A DNA stretch of 64,000 nt, taken from NCBI GenBank assembly GCA_037893245.1, contig JBAIAA010000507.1:806001-870000 (forward strand). Reading direction: 5' to 3'. Within the stretch, counting starts at the first letter, position 1, and the number at the start of each line of letters is the position of its first letter. This stretch comes from Crossaster papposus (lineage: Eukaryota > Echinodermata > Asteroidea > Velatida > Solasteridae). Positions 26,401 to 38,400 of this stretch are shown here, piece by piece. The notes beneath the pieces are model-generated. The model searched no databases. It saw only the letters and a list, made by a program, of their open reading frames with translations, and was not told the DNA's origin. The translations under genes and the position numbers were made by a program.

Positions 26401-29400
26401 AACCAGCGAAAAGTGATGACGTACTACCCATGAAAACGCATACATGGTGGCCCTGAAGGCACTCCGCAGATCGCGAATATTGACGTCAAATTTGACGTCA
26501 ATATTCACGACTTTCCAAAAAAGTCGCGAATATTGACGTCAAATTTGACGTCGATATTCACGACTTTCCCCAAAAAAGTCGCGAATATTGACGTCAAATT
26601 TGACGTCAATATTCGCGATCTGCGGAGTCCCTTCAGGGCCACCATATGTATGCGTTTTCATGGGTAGTACGTCACACACAAAGTATGAATTATTCATGAG
26701 TTAAGGGCTTTTGCTGAAACTGAGTTTATCTGGGTCGTAGAACGCCGATCAATTTTGTTGTTTTTTTGCATGAAGGAACAAGATTTATTGAATACTAATG
26801 ATATATTAGTAATCATTATACATTTCTCGAACAAAAAACAGCAACACAGCCTTCATCATTATTCCGTTGTAGTCCATCTTTAAGCTATAGTTTCCCTCCA
26901 CCTACCTTTGTTGGATTAATGGGACGCTCCGTGACTTGCAGCAGTACGGCGAAGCTGGTATTGTGACCACAGAAACAATTCGTCTTCGTGGAGCCGGAGG
27001 CGGCAGTGCTATCTGCATCCACAGTACGGCATCCATTGGTTGACCATTCCCTGTGGAATAAATTATCATCTTGTCGAAAAAATCTAATCATTTAACATGT
27101 ATAGTTGCAGCTTGTGTTTGTATTTGTGTACGTATTTCGATCTTCTGTGCGTGTTCAGGAATTTGTCCACCACGACAGACCCGTGACTGCATATATTGCA
27201 CTTAATAATTAATAACAAACATAAACATATCCTTTGCTTTCTATTGTCCGATCGAACCAGATATGACGTCATGATATTACGAACCAATCAGGAACCATTA
27301 ATGAGCTGGAGCCAATTTCATAAAACATGTATAGGCACAAATAATTGCTTAGCACAAACAGTTTTGTTAAGTGAAAACAGGTTGCCAGCCAAAAATCCAA
27401 TAAACATTACCTGAATATTTGATTTGTAACCCTGTTGTTGCCAAAGAAGAATTGTCATGCTAAGCTAAATTTGTGTGCTAACATGTTTTATGAAATTGAC
27501 TCACGGTTTTATGCTGGTTCGAATGTCGCACTATAGACTGGCTCCCGGTCCCTCCGTTGTCGTTTTTGTATTGAATTATACAAACCCTGGTTTCCATTGT
27601 TAAAAATGACCATACAACGACTAGAAAAGTTATATACAATTCCATAAACGGCAGCTTACTTTAGCGTTGTATTCCAGAAGCTACACTGACGAGTCACAAT
27701 CTTATTTTCAAGCCCAACCGCAGGATCCTGTGGGGAATTATAGATAATATACAATAGTAATGATTTGTATTGATGAGATTTCTTTTAATCATGTCAGGTT
27801 GGCATATCGGCTCTTTCCTCGCCTTCCACCGCTGTGACCCGGGTTCGAATCCGGCCTGGGCCAATATGTGGATTAGGTTTTCAGTCCCTGCATGACTCCG
27901 TGGGTTTTCGTCCCACCTCTATAATAATGAATGATAATACATAATAATAATACTAATAATACCAAAAAACGCCGACACTTAGGGAGACAATCCCATTGTT
28001 TACCCTAACCCTTTTCTCTAAGACCTTATCTAAGAGATCTAAGATATTTATGCTATTTAGACCCCAATCTGTTGTTCTAGAGCAAAATAACTTCCAACTA
28101 TCGTTTGTTAAGGTAGCTAGACACTTAGGGAAATGTCTCCGTTGTACCTAAACACTTCCGTTAATTTGTCTCCCCAAGTGCTCATTAAGTGTAATACATT
28201 TTTAGAAAAGGAAGCAACAAGAAACCGGCACAAGATAAATGAAAAAAACACAAAAAAACGAATCTGTATCAACTATGAAGAACACATAAATAACTGAAGC
28301 TCTACACTAGTAAAAAAAAAGGTTATTGCCAATCAAAATTGTCGCCACTCGTGGCGCTATACCTGGAGTTCAACAAGGCAATCCGAAAAAAAAAGGATGT
28401 ATTAGTACTACAGTAAAATTGCGAACAGGAACAATACTATCAGTGATCTTGTATCTAAAGAATGGTTCACCAGCTTTGCATTTGATGTTTTCGTGTTAAA
28501 GAGAATGTACAACATTTGCAAACATAAACAAAATTATTATGAAATACCTTACTGGGATGTTGGTAAATGACAGTCTAAAGCATCCTGTAAAATTATGGCA
28601 TCTGGTGTGCCGTCATTTTCAAGGAAAGTGGTATTTTTTATATCAATTCCCAAGCTGGTCGGTTGATCAGCTTTGGAAAAACTGTCTTTTTTCAAATACT
28701 ACCCACGTTATACCACATTTAGTTAGTTCGCATTTGTTAACAATTGATATAAACAGGTACAAGCCAGCTAGACTGGTTCCCTGGCCGTAACATTTCCCGA
28801 CGTTTACAAATTGCTCTGTTTCATCTTAACTACAAGCAAAATAGAATTATGCTAGATGCATAGAAGCACTATTTACCTTTAAATAAGTAGGAATTATTTT
28901 AACAATTCGGTAGTAATTTTTTTCAATATCTGCAAATGACGTATTATATCTTCAACTTGTGTTTTCTATGATATTTGAATTTTCTGACAATTTCTATATG
29001 ATAGTATATTGTTATGAATGGCAAAATTAAAATGATATGTTACAACAACGAAGCTCCTCGGTCCTCTATGGCTGCAGGGTGCATGAAAGTCGAGAAAAAA
29101 ACCACGACACTTGAAAAAGGGAAGTCACGAAAAACTAAAAGCTTAGCGGTTCTTGTTGTACTTTTCAAGGCACTTATGTACCTAACCCGGTTTTTTCTTG
29201 AACCTTGTTCTATGGTTAAAATAACCCATGAGAAAATTTGTCGAAGAAAAAGATAAACGTTAACGATAGTCGCTTTTGAACCACAGATCTTTCGATCCAT
29301 AGTTCTCCTCTCTACCAACTATGCTATTGGCGAGTTGGTAGAGGAAGCCGTTCTTTATAATTCTTTATAGTTCATTTAATAATGTTTATGAGTTGCCATT

Positions 29401-32400
29401 GCTCTTTTTTATGAATGTACATTCACACACCAACCAGCTCCTGAAGAATACAAACATCGCAAACCGCTACATCGGTTAGTATAGGGGGTACGGTTTTCCT
29501 TGAAAAAAGGAGTTCTGAAAACTGTAATTTCATGATTTTACTAACACGGACCTACTATTACTCATTATTTTTGGGATTCTTTTTTATACAACCTTCATAG
29601 GCCACGCCAAAGTGCCTATTGTCCCCTTTTGGTTCCGAAGACCAGCTGAGATGACCATTTACCATTTTATGTTGCAGAGAGAATTCTAGCCCAACTTCAA
29701 GTGGCTGGCCTCCAGATAGCACGCTACATGACAAGATGCCACTGTTGACTTTTGCAACAGCCTCGAACAGAGAGCTGGAGAGAAAAGAAACGTCTCGATA
29801 ACTGGACGATAGCGACTCGGAGCAAATACTGCGGGCATCAAAAGTCATTTGAGACGCTTGGTGGCAGCAAACACACCGACCCTTTTCAATAAGCCAGATC
29901 GGTATTCTAACTGCGCTTGTGCACATAAAGATTGGACAATTTTCTTTTCTTTGTTGGAGATAAACATTTCATCGTAACTCGTGCAAAATCATAGCGGGTA
30001 TCGGAACATTTTTAGAGATCGTCGTGTTCGGAAGTAACATTAAACAAATCAAAACCGTTTGGACAGTGAAGTGTTTTTAGTCGTTTTGCATGTCCAAATT
30101 TGTGTAAGAACAAAAGTTCCCATCGTTTTTTCGATTGCACATAACATTTCACAGAATGCAGATTCCGTTACCACGTCCACCATAGCCTGCGTGCATTTAT
30201 CTGCCACTTTTGTAGGGAGAGAATCGTGTTGTACACAAAGTCATGGGCGGTTGAAATACCCAATTGGCTTACTTTGTGCGCCATGTTTAAGTTAACGTAC
30301 ACGTGCTCTAAATGACTCAAACCATATAATATTTTTTGTTATAAATGGCTGGTTGGCACATTGCCAACCACCGTCGGTTAAACAAACTATGGGAGGCCCC
30401 ACGCTTCAAAAATGATGAGTAGTCTGTTATTGAAATGTTTACACAAAATATTTGTAAATTACTGAAGATACAAAATACTCACAAATATAATGTACATTCT
30501 AAATTTACTGAAATTAAGGTAATTTACTAAAGATACAAAATAATCACAAATACAATGTACATTCTAAACGTTTTTTTCTTTTCTTTATGTATTGATTTGT
30601 TTTGTATATCGTTACCGACAACAAGAACTGACACCCAACTACATTCGGCCACATACACAAGAACAATTACATGCATTTTCCTTCCTTGAAAACTCTCAAA
30701 GTAGATTCATGTTACCACATCGCCCAGACTAATTTCGATACAACAAATTCATTGTGTCATTTCTCACGGCTTGCGCATCACTGGACGTGGCAGCCAGGTA
30801 CTAGCATAGCCTTATGGGATACTTCCCCAAGTAATAACTGGTTACTAGGGCCAGGCTCGAGTAAGCCACACGAGCGTCAAATCGAACAGTGTCGCAAAGG
30901 GGGGGGGGGGGCAGTCCTCATATCACCCTTCTCTCGATCTACTAAAATATTGTAATCTGCCTGCCTTGTCGTTTTAATTGCCTTACCTCGTGGTGGTATC
31001 CACTGAAGCCGTGCTCTCCGTCTTACTCGCAAGCCCCTGGTACACAACAAGCACCCTCACCGGCCCTTAAAACATCAACAAGAATTGAAGTCAATATTCA
31101 ATGTAATACAACACCGTATAGAACATCACCCTTGAGTTTTGCTATATTAAAATCGCCCATGCGGTAAACCTGGCAATTTTGCAAAGTCGTGTCCTACATA
31201 TATACACAATAGAGCAAACACAATAGAGCGAATCCAATATCGCGAGATCTAGGTCCAACTAATTGCGGAGTCACCCTGGCGTGGAAGGCGGCAAAAAGTA
31301 GCCTTGTGTGTTTTTTCTGTGTGGTAAATTTGTCATTTCCGCTGGTGCAAGTTTACTGGAAATTAGTTGTTTTGTTTAAAAGCAAGGTGTAATGTTAATT
31401 ATTGTCTTTCCATTATACACCGTCTGTACTAATGTTTAAAGATGATTGGTTAGATCCAATCATAAGATAACAAAATGTACAAATAAACTAGAAAAAAGAT
31501 GTTAAGATGTGTAAAATACAATTAAAATATGTGACCAAAACCAGCAAAATGAGTCGAAACTATTCGATACTTTTGAGTAATAAGCTTGTAGCAGTTTCCT
31601 ACAAAAAATAAATCAATGGAAACAGTCAACACTTGCACCCAAATAACAACTTTATAATTATAAAATAAAGAACAAAGGATGTGCTTTATACTGCATGTGA
31701 TAATACAAATAACTGAGAATTTGTCCTCAAGATTCATTTCGAAGGATTAGGACACATATAGCCTTGATTTTTCTAGAAAGAAAAACAAAACATGTTTATT
31801 TTTATTCTTACTTTCATTTATTTGTTTAGTTAATTTTGAGAGATTTTCTGAATTATAAGAGTATCTAAATAAATCACTTAATAAGTGAACAAATGCGCGC
31901 ATATATTTTGTATAACAATTTTGTAAAGTTTTATGTACAATTATGAATATTGACTTTCCATTTGTGCATATTTCCACATCAAGATCCATCATCTTTTATT
32001 AAAAATGGCAATGTGAAAACAAATAAGCAAGAACATTATTATCATGTAAACGTAACCAAGTGAACATTTTGCGTATACTTTAGCAAGAATATTAAGGAAA
32101 ATTGATCACGGGTAATCGTATGCGTCAATCTACCCAAATCATTTTCAGAAAATCCTCGTGGGGTGGGGCTACTATGCAATTGCACACATACCCCCCCCAC
32201 CCCCCCCCCCCCCCCCGCAAAAAAAAAAAAAAAAAAATAATAATAATAATAATAATAATAAAACGCCCAAATGGGTACTTTGGGAGACAATCCCATAGAG
32301 TCGTGCAGAAAATGGAAACTGCCCTAACTTTTTTACCCTAACCCTTTTTTCTAAGATCTTCGATATTTATGCTATTTAGACCCAAATCTGTCTTCTCCGA

Positions 32401-35400
32401 GCAAATATAACTCCCAAATATCGTTTTATGGGGTAGCTAGACACTTAAGGAGACATTGAAATGTCTCCCTAAGTTCCACTGTCTCCCAAGTGAATCAAAA
32501 CTATCGCTAATTTGTCTCCCAAAGTGCCCATTAAGTAAAATATCCGCCACTAGAAATATACCTGTAGAGCAGACTGAGGGTTGCTATACTTTCCTACGGT
32601 GGGAAAGACTATGTAATGATGACAATTTGTATACATTTCGAAATATTTGCGGTAACACCATGTAAAAGGATCTCTTTTGAGAAGAGGAAGGGTGGTTCTG
32701 AACCGGTTCTGATCAGTGAGATAGGGAAATTGTTCTTAAGTGTCATCCCACAAGAATGGTGGCAGACTGTTGAGCATGGTTGAACGGTTAGTTTTTTTAG
32801 CCTGATTAGTTTTAAAAGTCGCTAATATATTTCACCGTCTACTCGACCCATTTTTGCGGAATTATCAATTAAATTACCCTACGGTAGGACAATTACGGCG
32901 ATCACCCGAAGAGCAATACTCGCTATTGTAAACGACTAACCCAATTGATAAACCACTGGTACGTGTCCCTTATACGGCTCATTAAAAAGAGATATGTTAA
33001 TTCACTATTTGAAAGTATGTTTTTTTTCACTACCACACATAGTGACAAATCACAAAAATGAGTAAAAAAGGAAGAATGCTCTTACTAGAAAATATATATT
33101 AGGCCCTACTAGAAAAAGTATATATTTTTCATTTCTAACATTTGCTAGAATTTGTAACATTTGCTTCATTTGGTATTATAATAAAAACATTTACTAGTAA
33201 TTTGTCAAGGTTGGGACGGGCAACCTTAACAAAACGAGAAACTTATAATATATGGGGTTATGCAGGAAAAGGTATTTGTGCGTCTATAGATCTGAGCATC
33301 TATAGATCAAAATACAAGCAGGTGATTCGGGTTTTTGGCAAAGAAATGAGACACAGATGGTCGACTCTTTCTTTGAACATTCTGGGGATGGAAAGGGGAC
33401 AGCATGACTGCAAAGCAGCAACTTGGGGCTCCGATTTAATTCGGGCGATTCACAATGCAGTGCGCCACCAAGCGTTCGACTCAAATGAGCCACTTTTAAA
33501 CTTTGCGGTCGACTTCTTCCGTATATCATACTGTAGTGAAATATCTATTCTTCATTGTTCACGCGAGTTACAACAAAAACATCAATGTATCCGGAAGCGT
33601 CGTTGATTAAAACATTGTTATTTGCAGAAACAAATTAGAACTTGAATCGTGCGCGTCCAAAAAGACGTAAAAACTGATGAGTTCATGCAAAATGAATACC
33701 GTTTTTCAAACCGATGCCGACTTTTTCCCATGATGCACTGCGGGTATAGTAGGATTTGCGCCTCCAACGGCAGCTTCTAGGTATTGTGAATCGCTCGAAT
33801 TCAAACACCCCTGCTATCATAGCTTGCTTGTGTGCGTTGCTATACATATATGAAACATTCGGCTAGGGAATTAAACACATTACAAAGCATTTACTACACC
33901 ATACCAGCTAGCAAATGCTAAACAGTAAAACTTTACGTTTATTCGTACGAATTCAAGTATTTGCTTTTCCCTAATGCCTTTTAAATATTCCAAAGTAAAA
34001 ACCTTTCTTTGTCTTTGTTTTTACATCCTAGCATTGTTTATTTACAATTTTGTTTTACTGATATAGCCAAGTGTAAGGAAGAGTATTTACATCTCCTATT
34101 AACACTTCTTTGTTAGTTCTTTCTTTGATCCTACCCACACTGACCTTTCCCTTTAACCCTTCAGCCTAATCCTCCTTTTGTTGTTCCACGGAACTCTGTA
34201 CAGGCTTTTTCTTTTGTGTTTCTCCCGTCAGCTATGATGTGCATCATGCTGTATGTTGCCCTATATATGTTTGTTTCGTGTACACAGTCATTATGTCTCT
34301 GAAGAAGATCTTGTTAAGATCGAAATATTAGGCCCTCTTAACTTATTTAAGTATTTACCTTCGACATGTGCGAACGATCCAGTAGAAATAGCAAGTGAGA
34401 CTTCTCCCTCTTCTTTCGGGTCTTCGTCATCGCCGTCCTGGCCGTCCTGGCCGTCATCGTTGGCCGAGTCAGCCCCCGCCGCGCTGAAGACATATCCCTG
34501 CAGGGACTCCGGGGAGGAAAAAGACGACACCTCCACCTCTGCAATGAAACATCCAATCACAGATTCAGATCATTAGAAACAGGAACCTATTTCAATTATA
34601 ATTAATTTCCTGGTTTGAAATTTCGACCCAATACACCCTATATTATACCCTAACCCAGACACACACCTTAACCCCATCCTAACCCTAGTTTTTGAGTAAT
34701 TTTGAGTCTATCCATATATCTATTTCGTGAAAAAAACCTTGTGGAGACCTTTACACCTATTTAAATTACCCTGTGGAGACGTATATATTTTCATTGTACC
34801 ATTGTGTTCGCGTCTCCACAGGGTACCGTATTTTCCTCCACGCCCCTGTGTGTAAACACCTTCCATCGTGGACCTCATATTTTCCCTCTCTTGTTGCTAC
34901 ATCAACGTTTTTTGAAGGCCTCAAATATGTTTTGTACACGATTTTCAATCGTTGACTTTCTGTCAACCGTGGAGCCTATACTGTCATCTATTGTTCTACG
35001 TCCACTATTTGAATGCGGATACAAACTCAGAAGAATATTTCACACAAACTTCAAATTTGGTAGGTGTATGGACAGAGAAGTGTTATAGATAAGAACTGAT
35101 ATTTCCACGTCATGTATGTAAACCCTACTTCCGGTTTTACTGAAAGTGTTAATTTCACACGAGTCACTTGTTTGACTAAAGCACAAATACCGGCCGCTCG
35201 TCAATGTTATCACAAATCATCCGGCTGTATTAGACTTATTTCAAGACGTCGATCTCATACACTCACTTGTATCACCGAGACTCAGCTGCAGCATCTCACC
35301 GTCACGCAGCCCGAGCGCGACCTGCGACAGAGAGGCTTCGACCAGAGACACCACTGACATCTGGGTCGATGCGTCCTATGGGGTTGGACGAAGAAGGCAC

Positions 35401-38400
35401 CCACAAAAGAACGAGCGTAAACTTACAGCATACACTATAACTCCCTTAATTAGTCAGAATACACCGATCTAGTAGGCCACGCCCTCCATAGCAACCACCT
35501 ATAAATAATGCGTGGCCTATTGGGTTGGTATATAGACAAGTTTCCTAATACATTCAAATTCATGCACGCATGCGTATAAATAGGCCAGAAGGCAATAATC
35601 TAAATCAGGCCATTGAAAATGCACAGGGGTCCAAACATGTTGTCATTTTCCCTCGATTTCTCCAGGATTTGTCCTATTTTCCTCTAGAAAAGTACCTGAA
35701 ATCATCATAGGTATTACTTTCTGATCTAAAACTTAGGTTTGTTGGGTGTACAAACTAAAAACATAAACTCTTTGTTTCGCCCCGTGCGCGCGCACGACGC
35801 AGATGACAATCAGCAGGGCTTCTCAGTTCCTCCACGAGTCAAAGAGAATACTGTGACTTTTTGTGGGTACCGTCCACCACATTAAGCTTGTTCCCTGAAC
35901 GAGCGAGCGGCCGCTACCGTACAGCTGAATTGTAGGATTCGTCTCTGTACGGCACACAGCGCCCCGCACCCTAGCCGCAACAGCATGCACGCACGTACAT
36001 GTACGCATGTCGAGGAGAATGATAGCCTTGACCCAACCATGGCAAATTGATTATGTGTTTCTTTACATTTTTTGACCGAATTCAGCCGAGCCAATCAAAC
36101 CACGTAACATTTCACTCGATATATACATACTCATTGTCATGAATAATGTACATCGTCAGCGGCAAAAAACGTCACCGATGAAAGGGGGCTGTTTTTGTGC
36201 CAGCGCGCGCGCGCGCGCGCGTTCCGTTTCGTGTTTTTGAACCGTGTGGCGTCGTCCACTCGAAGGCCAATCAGATAATACGCAATCGAAAACAACTCAT
36301 AACCGCAAAACTCGGAAATAAACCTGGGCCCAATTTCTTGACTCTGCTAACCACAGAATTCCGCGCTTACGGTCACCATTTTCCGCTAACTGCGCTAGCA
36401 TAAAAATTTGGTGCTTACCATGTAAGCATATAATCCTTAGTTACGGGATTTACGCATGCTCATAGACCACAATTCCTCGCTAACGCGTGAGATACGTCTA
36501 CCGTAAGCACCGAATTTTCTGTTTTAGGGTCATTCTACGTCATTCCGCACACTTTTTTGCTCGACCCCCTCCGATTGTAATGAAATTTGGTATGTGGCTA
36601 GGTACTCATGAGAAACTCTGATACGCAAAATATTAGCGAAATTCGGTCATTTGTGTAGGAACTGGAGCAGTTTGAAGTTTTAGGGGGTTTTGAGGCCAGA
36701 ACCCACCAATCTACCTAAAAATGGCTAAAAAAACCTACAAAATGGTTCGATCTCAACAAGTGAGGTATCATTAGAAAGAGCATAACATTCTCTATCCATC
36801 AATATGTCACTTGACCTTCATTTATGTGTTGACCCAAATCTGGGTCATTTAAGGTGACATTGACCTTTGACCTCGATTATCTCAAAAGTATATGCTCTGG
36901 TTTTGATGAACTTTTTGTAGTCGTGAGATAGTTAACTGTACATGGCGCACACGAAAAATCAGCTTGGGCAATTACCAACTTCAGGAGAAAAATTACTTTA
37001 ACTACCAACAAATGTGTAATATCACTCCTATGAATGCGAATACAGTAACAATTATCAACTATTATGCATGTATTTTTGAATTCGATCTCAGTATTTTCAA
37101 AGCCTGCTTCTGAAGTAGGTAGACTCCCTTATGGCAAAAAAAGGCAGTATTCAGAATCTTATAGTAACTCGGCTTACAGTAGCCACGGCGGTTGAAGGAA
37201 ACATGCAATAAGATTTGTTGTTGCTTAAATCAATGAAGTATAATGTTGACAACAACATTATGGGTGTGGTTGTGTTTATTTTCTGTGATAAATGGAGGAA
37301 TATAATTGTTGAAAATTATGGTCAAACCCATCCCCCCCCCCTTGAAGGGAAGCCTCACATAAAACCTCGCGAGGGGTATGACGAAAATAGAGGCAGAGAC
37401 TCGCAGCGCTGCTACCCGGCCTGTCGTTTACTGACTGCGCGCATTGCAACAAGTGTCCGTCCTTACATGGTTTTTCATTCTGAATCGGGGTAAAAACAGT
37501 GTTCGGTCATTGCCGACTAGTTGTGTAGCTGCTAGGTGTAGCAAAACTACTAAGGATGGAGTAAGCCTTCATTTGTTTCCGGTTGATCCTAAATATCGGA
37601 GGATTTGGACAGCCAAAGTAAAGCTTACCAGAGCGAAGTGGTCCAGGCGGGCATAGTGATTTTCGGCCCTCTGCAGCGAACATTTTGAGCGGTCGTGCTT
37701 CGACCTAGAGCGCCTAGAGGGACCCCATCTTTATCCTCGATCGAGTCCGTGTCTGAATAAGAAATACTGTTATTCGAATCGGACGAATCAGTACTGTTTT
37801 CGTCGGATTCACCAAAAACCGAGGAAGAACTTTCACGATCGTCCATGTGAAATTCGATTACCGTGCACAAAGCGTACGCGATTCGTACACTGTGGGTGCA
37901 TCAACACACAACAATGTGCGTACGTGGCCACGGGAACCCGTCTTGTACCTAGACGTCGCGTACCGACTATCGAGAATTTGTCCGGGTCCTGCCTCGGTTT
38001 ACGTCACTCATTTTAAGTGGACGCGAAATTTAAAGGGGGGGGGGGGGGGCAATTTTTGGACGGCAAATTATCACACTAAACGTACACTAAAACCAGTTTT
38101 GCTTTTTATTCACATTTAATACACATAAATCTATGAATTTAAACCAAAAATTGCGTAATGAAAGTGTTAGGCTGCATGTTTCCTTTAAGCAATGAAAATT
38201 CCGAGATCGAGATACATGTACATGCATAATAGTTGATAATTGTGACTGTATCCGCATTCATAGGAGTGATACTACACATTTGTTGGTCGTTAAAGTCATG
38301 TTTCTCCTGAAGTTGGTAATTGCCCAAGCTGATTTTTCGTGTGCGCCATGTATGGTTAACTATCTCACGACTACAAAAAGTTCATCAAAACCAGAGCATA

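Noticed and set aside
29558..29662. Continuation of the open frame after receptor exon 7
   Set aside because: The frame stays open for a while, but only the ATG|GTAAAT donor joins to exon 8 in phase and gives the expected GAIN-to-GPS spacing.
33142..33606. 154-codon plus-strand frame in a receptor intron
   Set aside because: No recognisable domain, and the opposite strand is also open. Treated as chance.
36206..36222. (GC)n run as a regulatory Z-DNA site
   Set aside because: Only about 17 bp of alternating GC; a simple repeat is the cheaper explanation and no promoter lies next to it.
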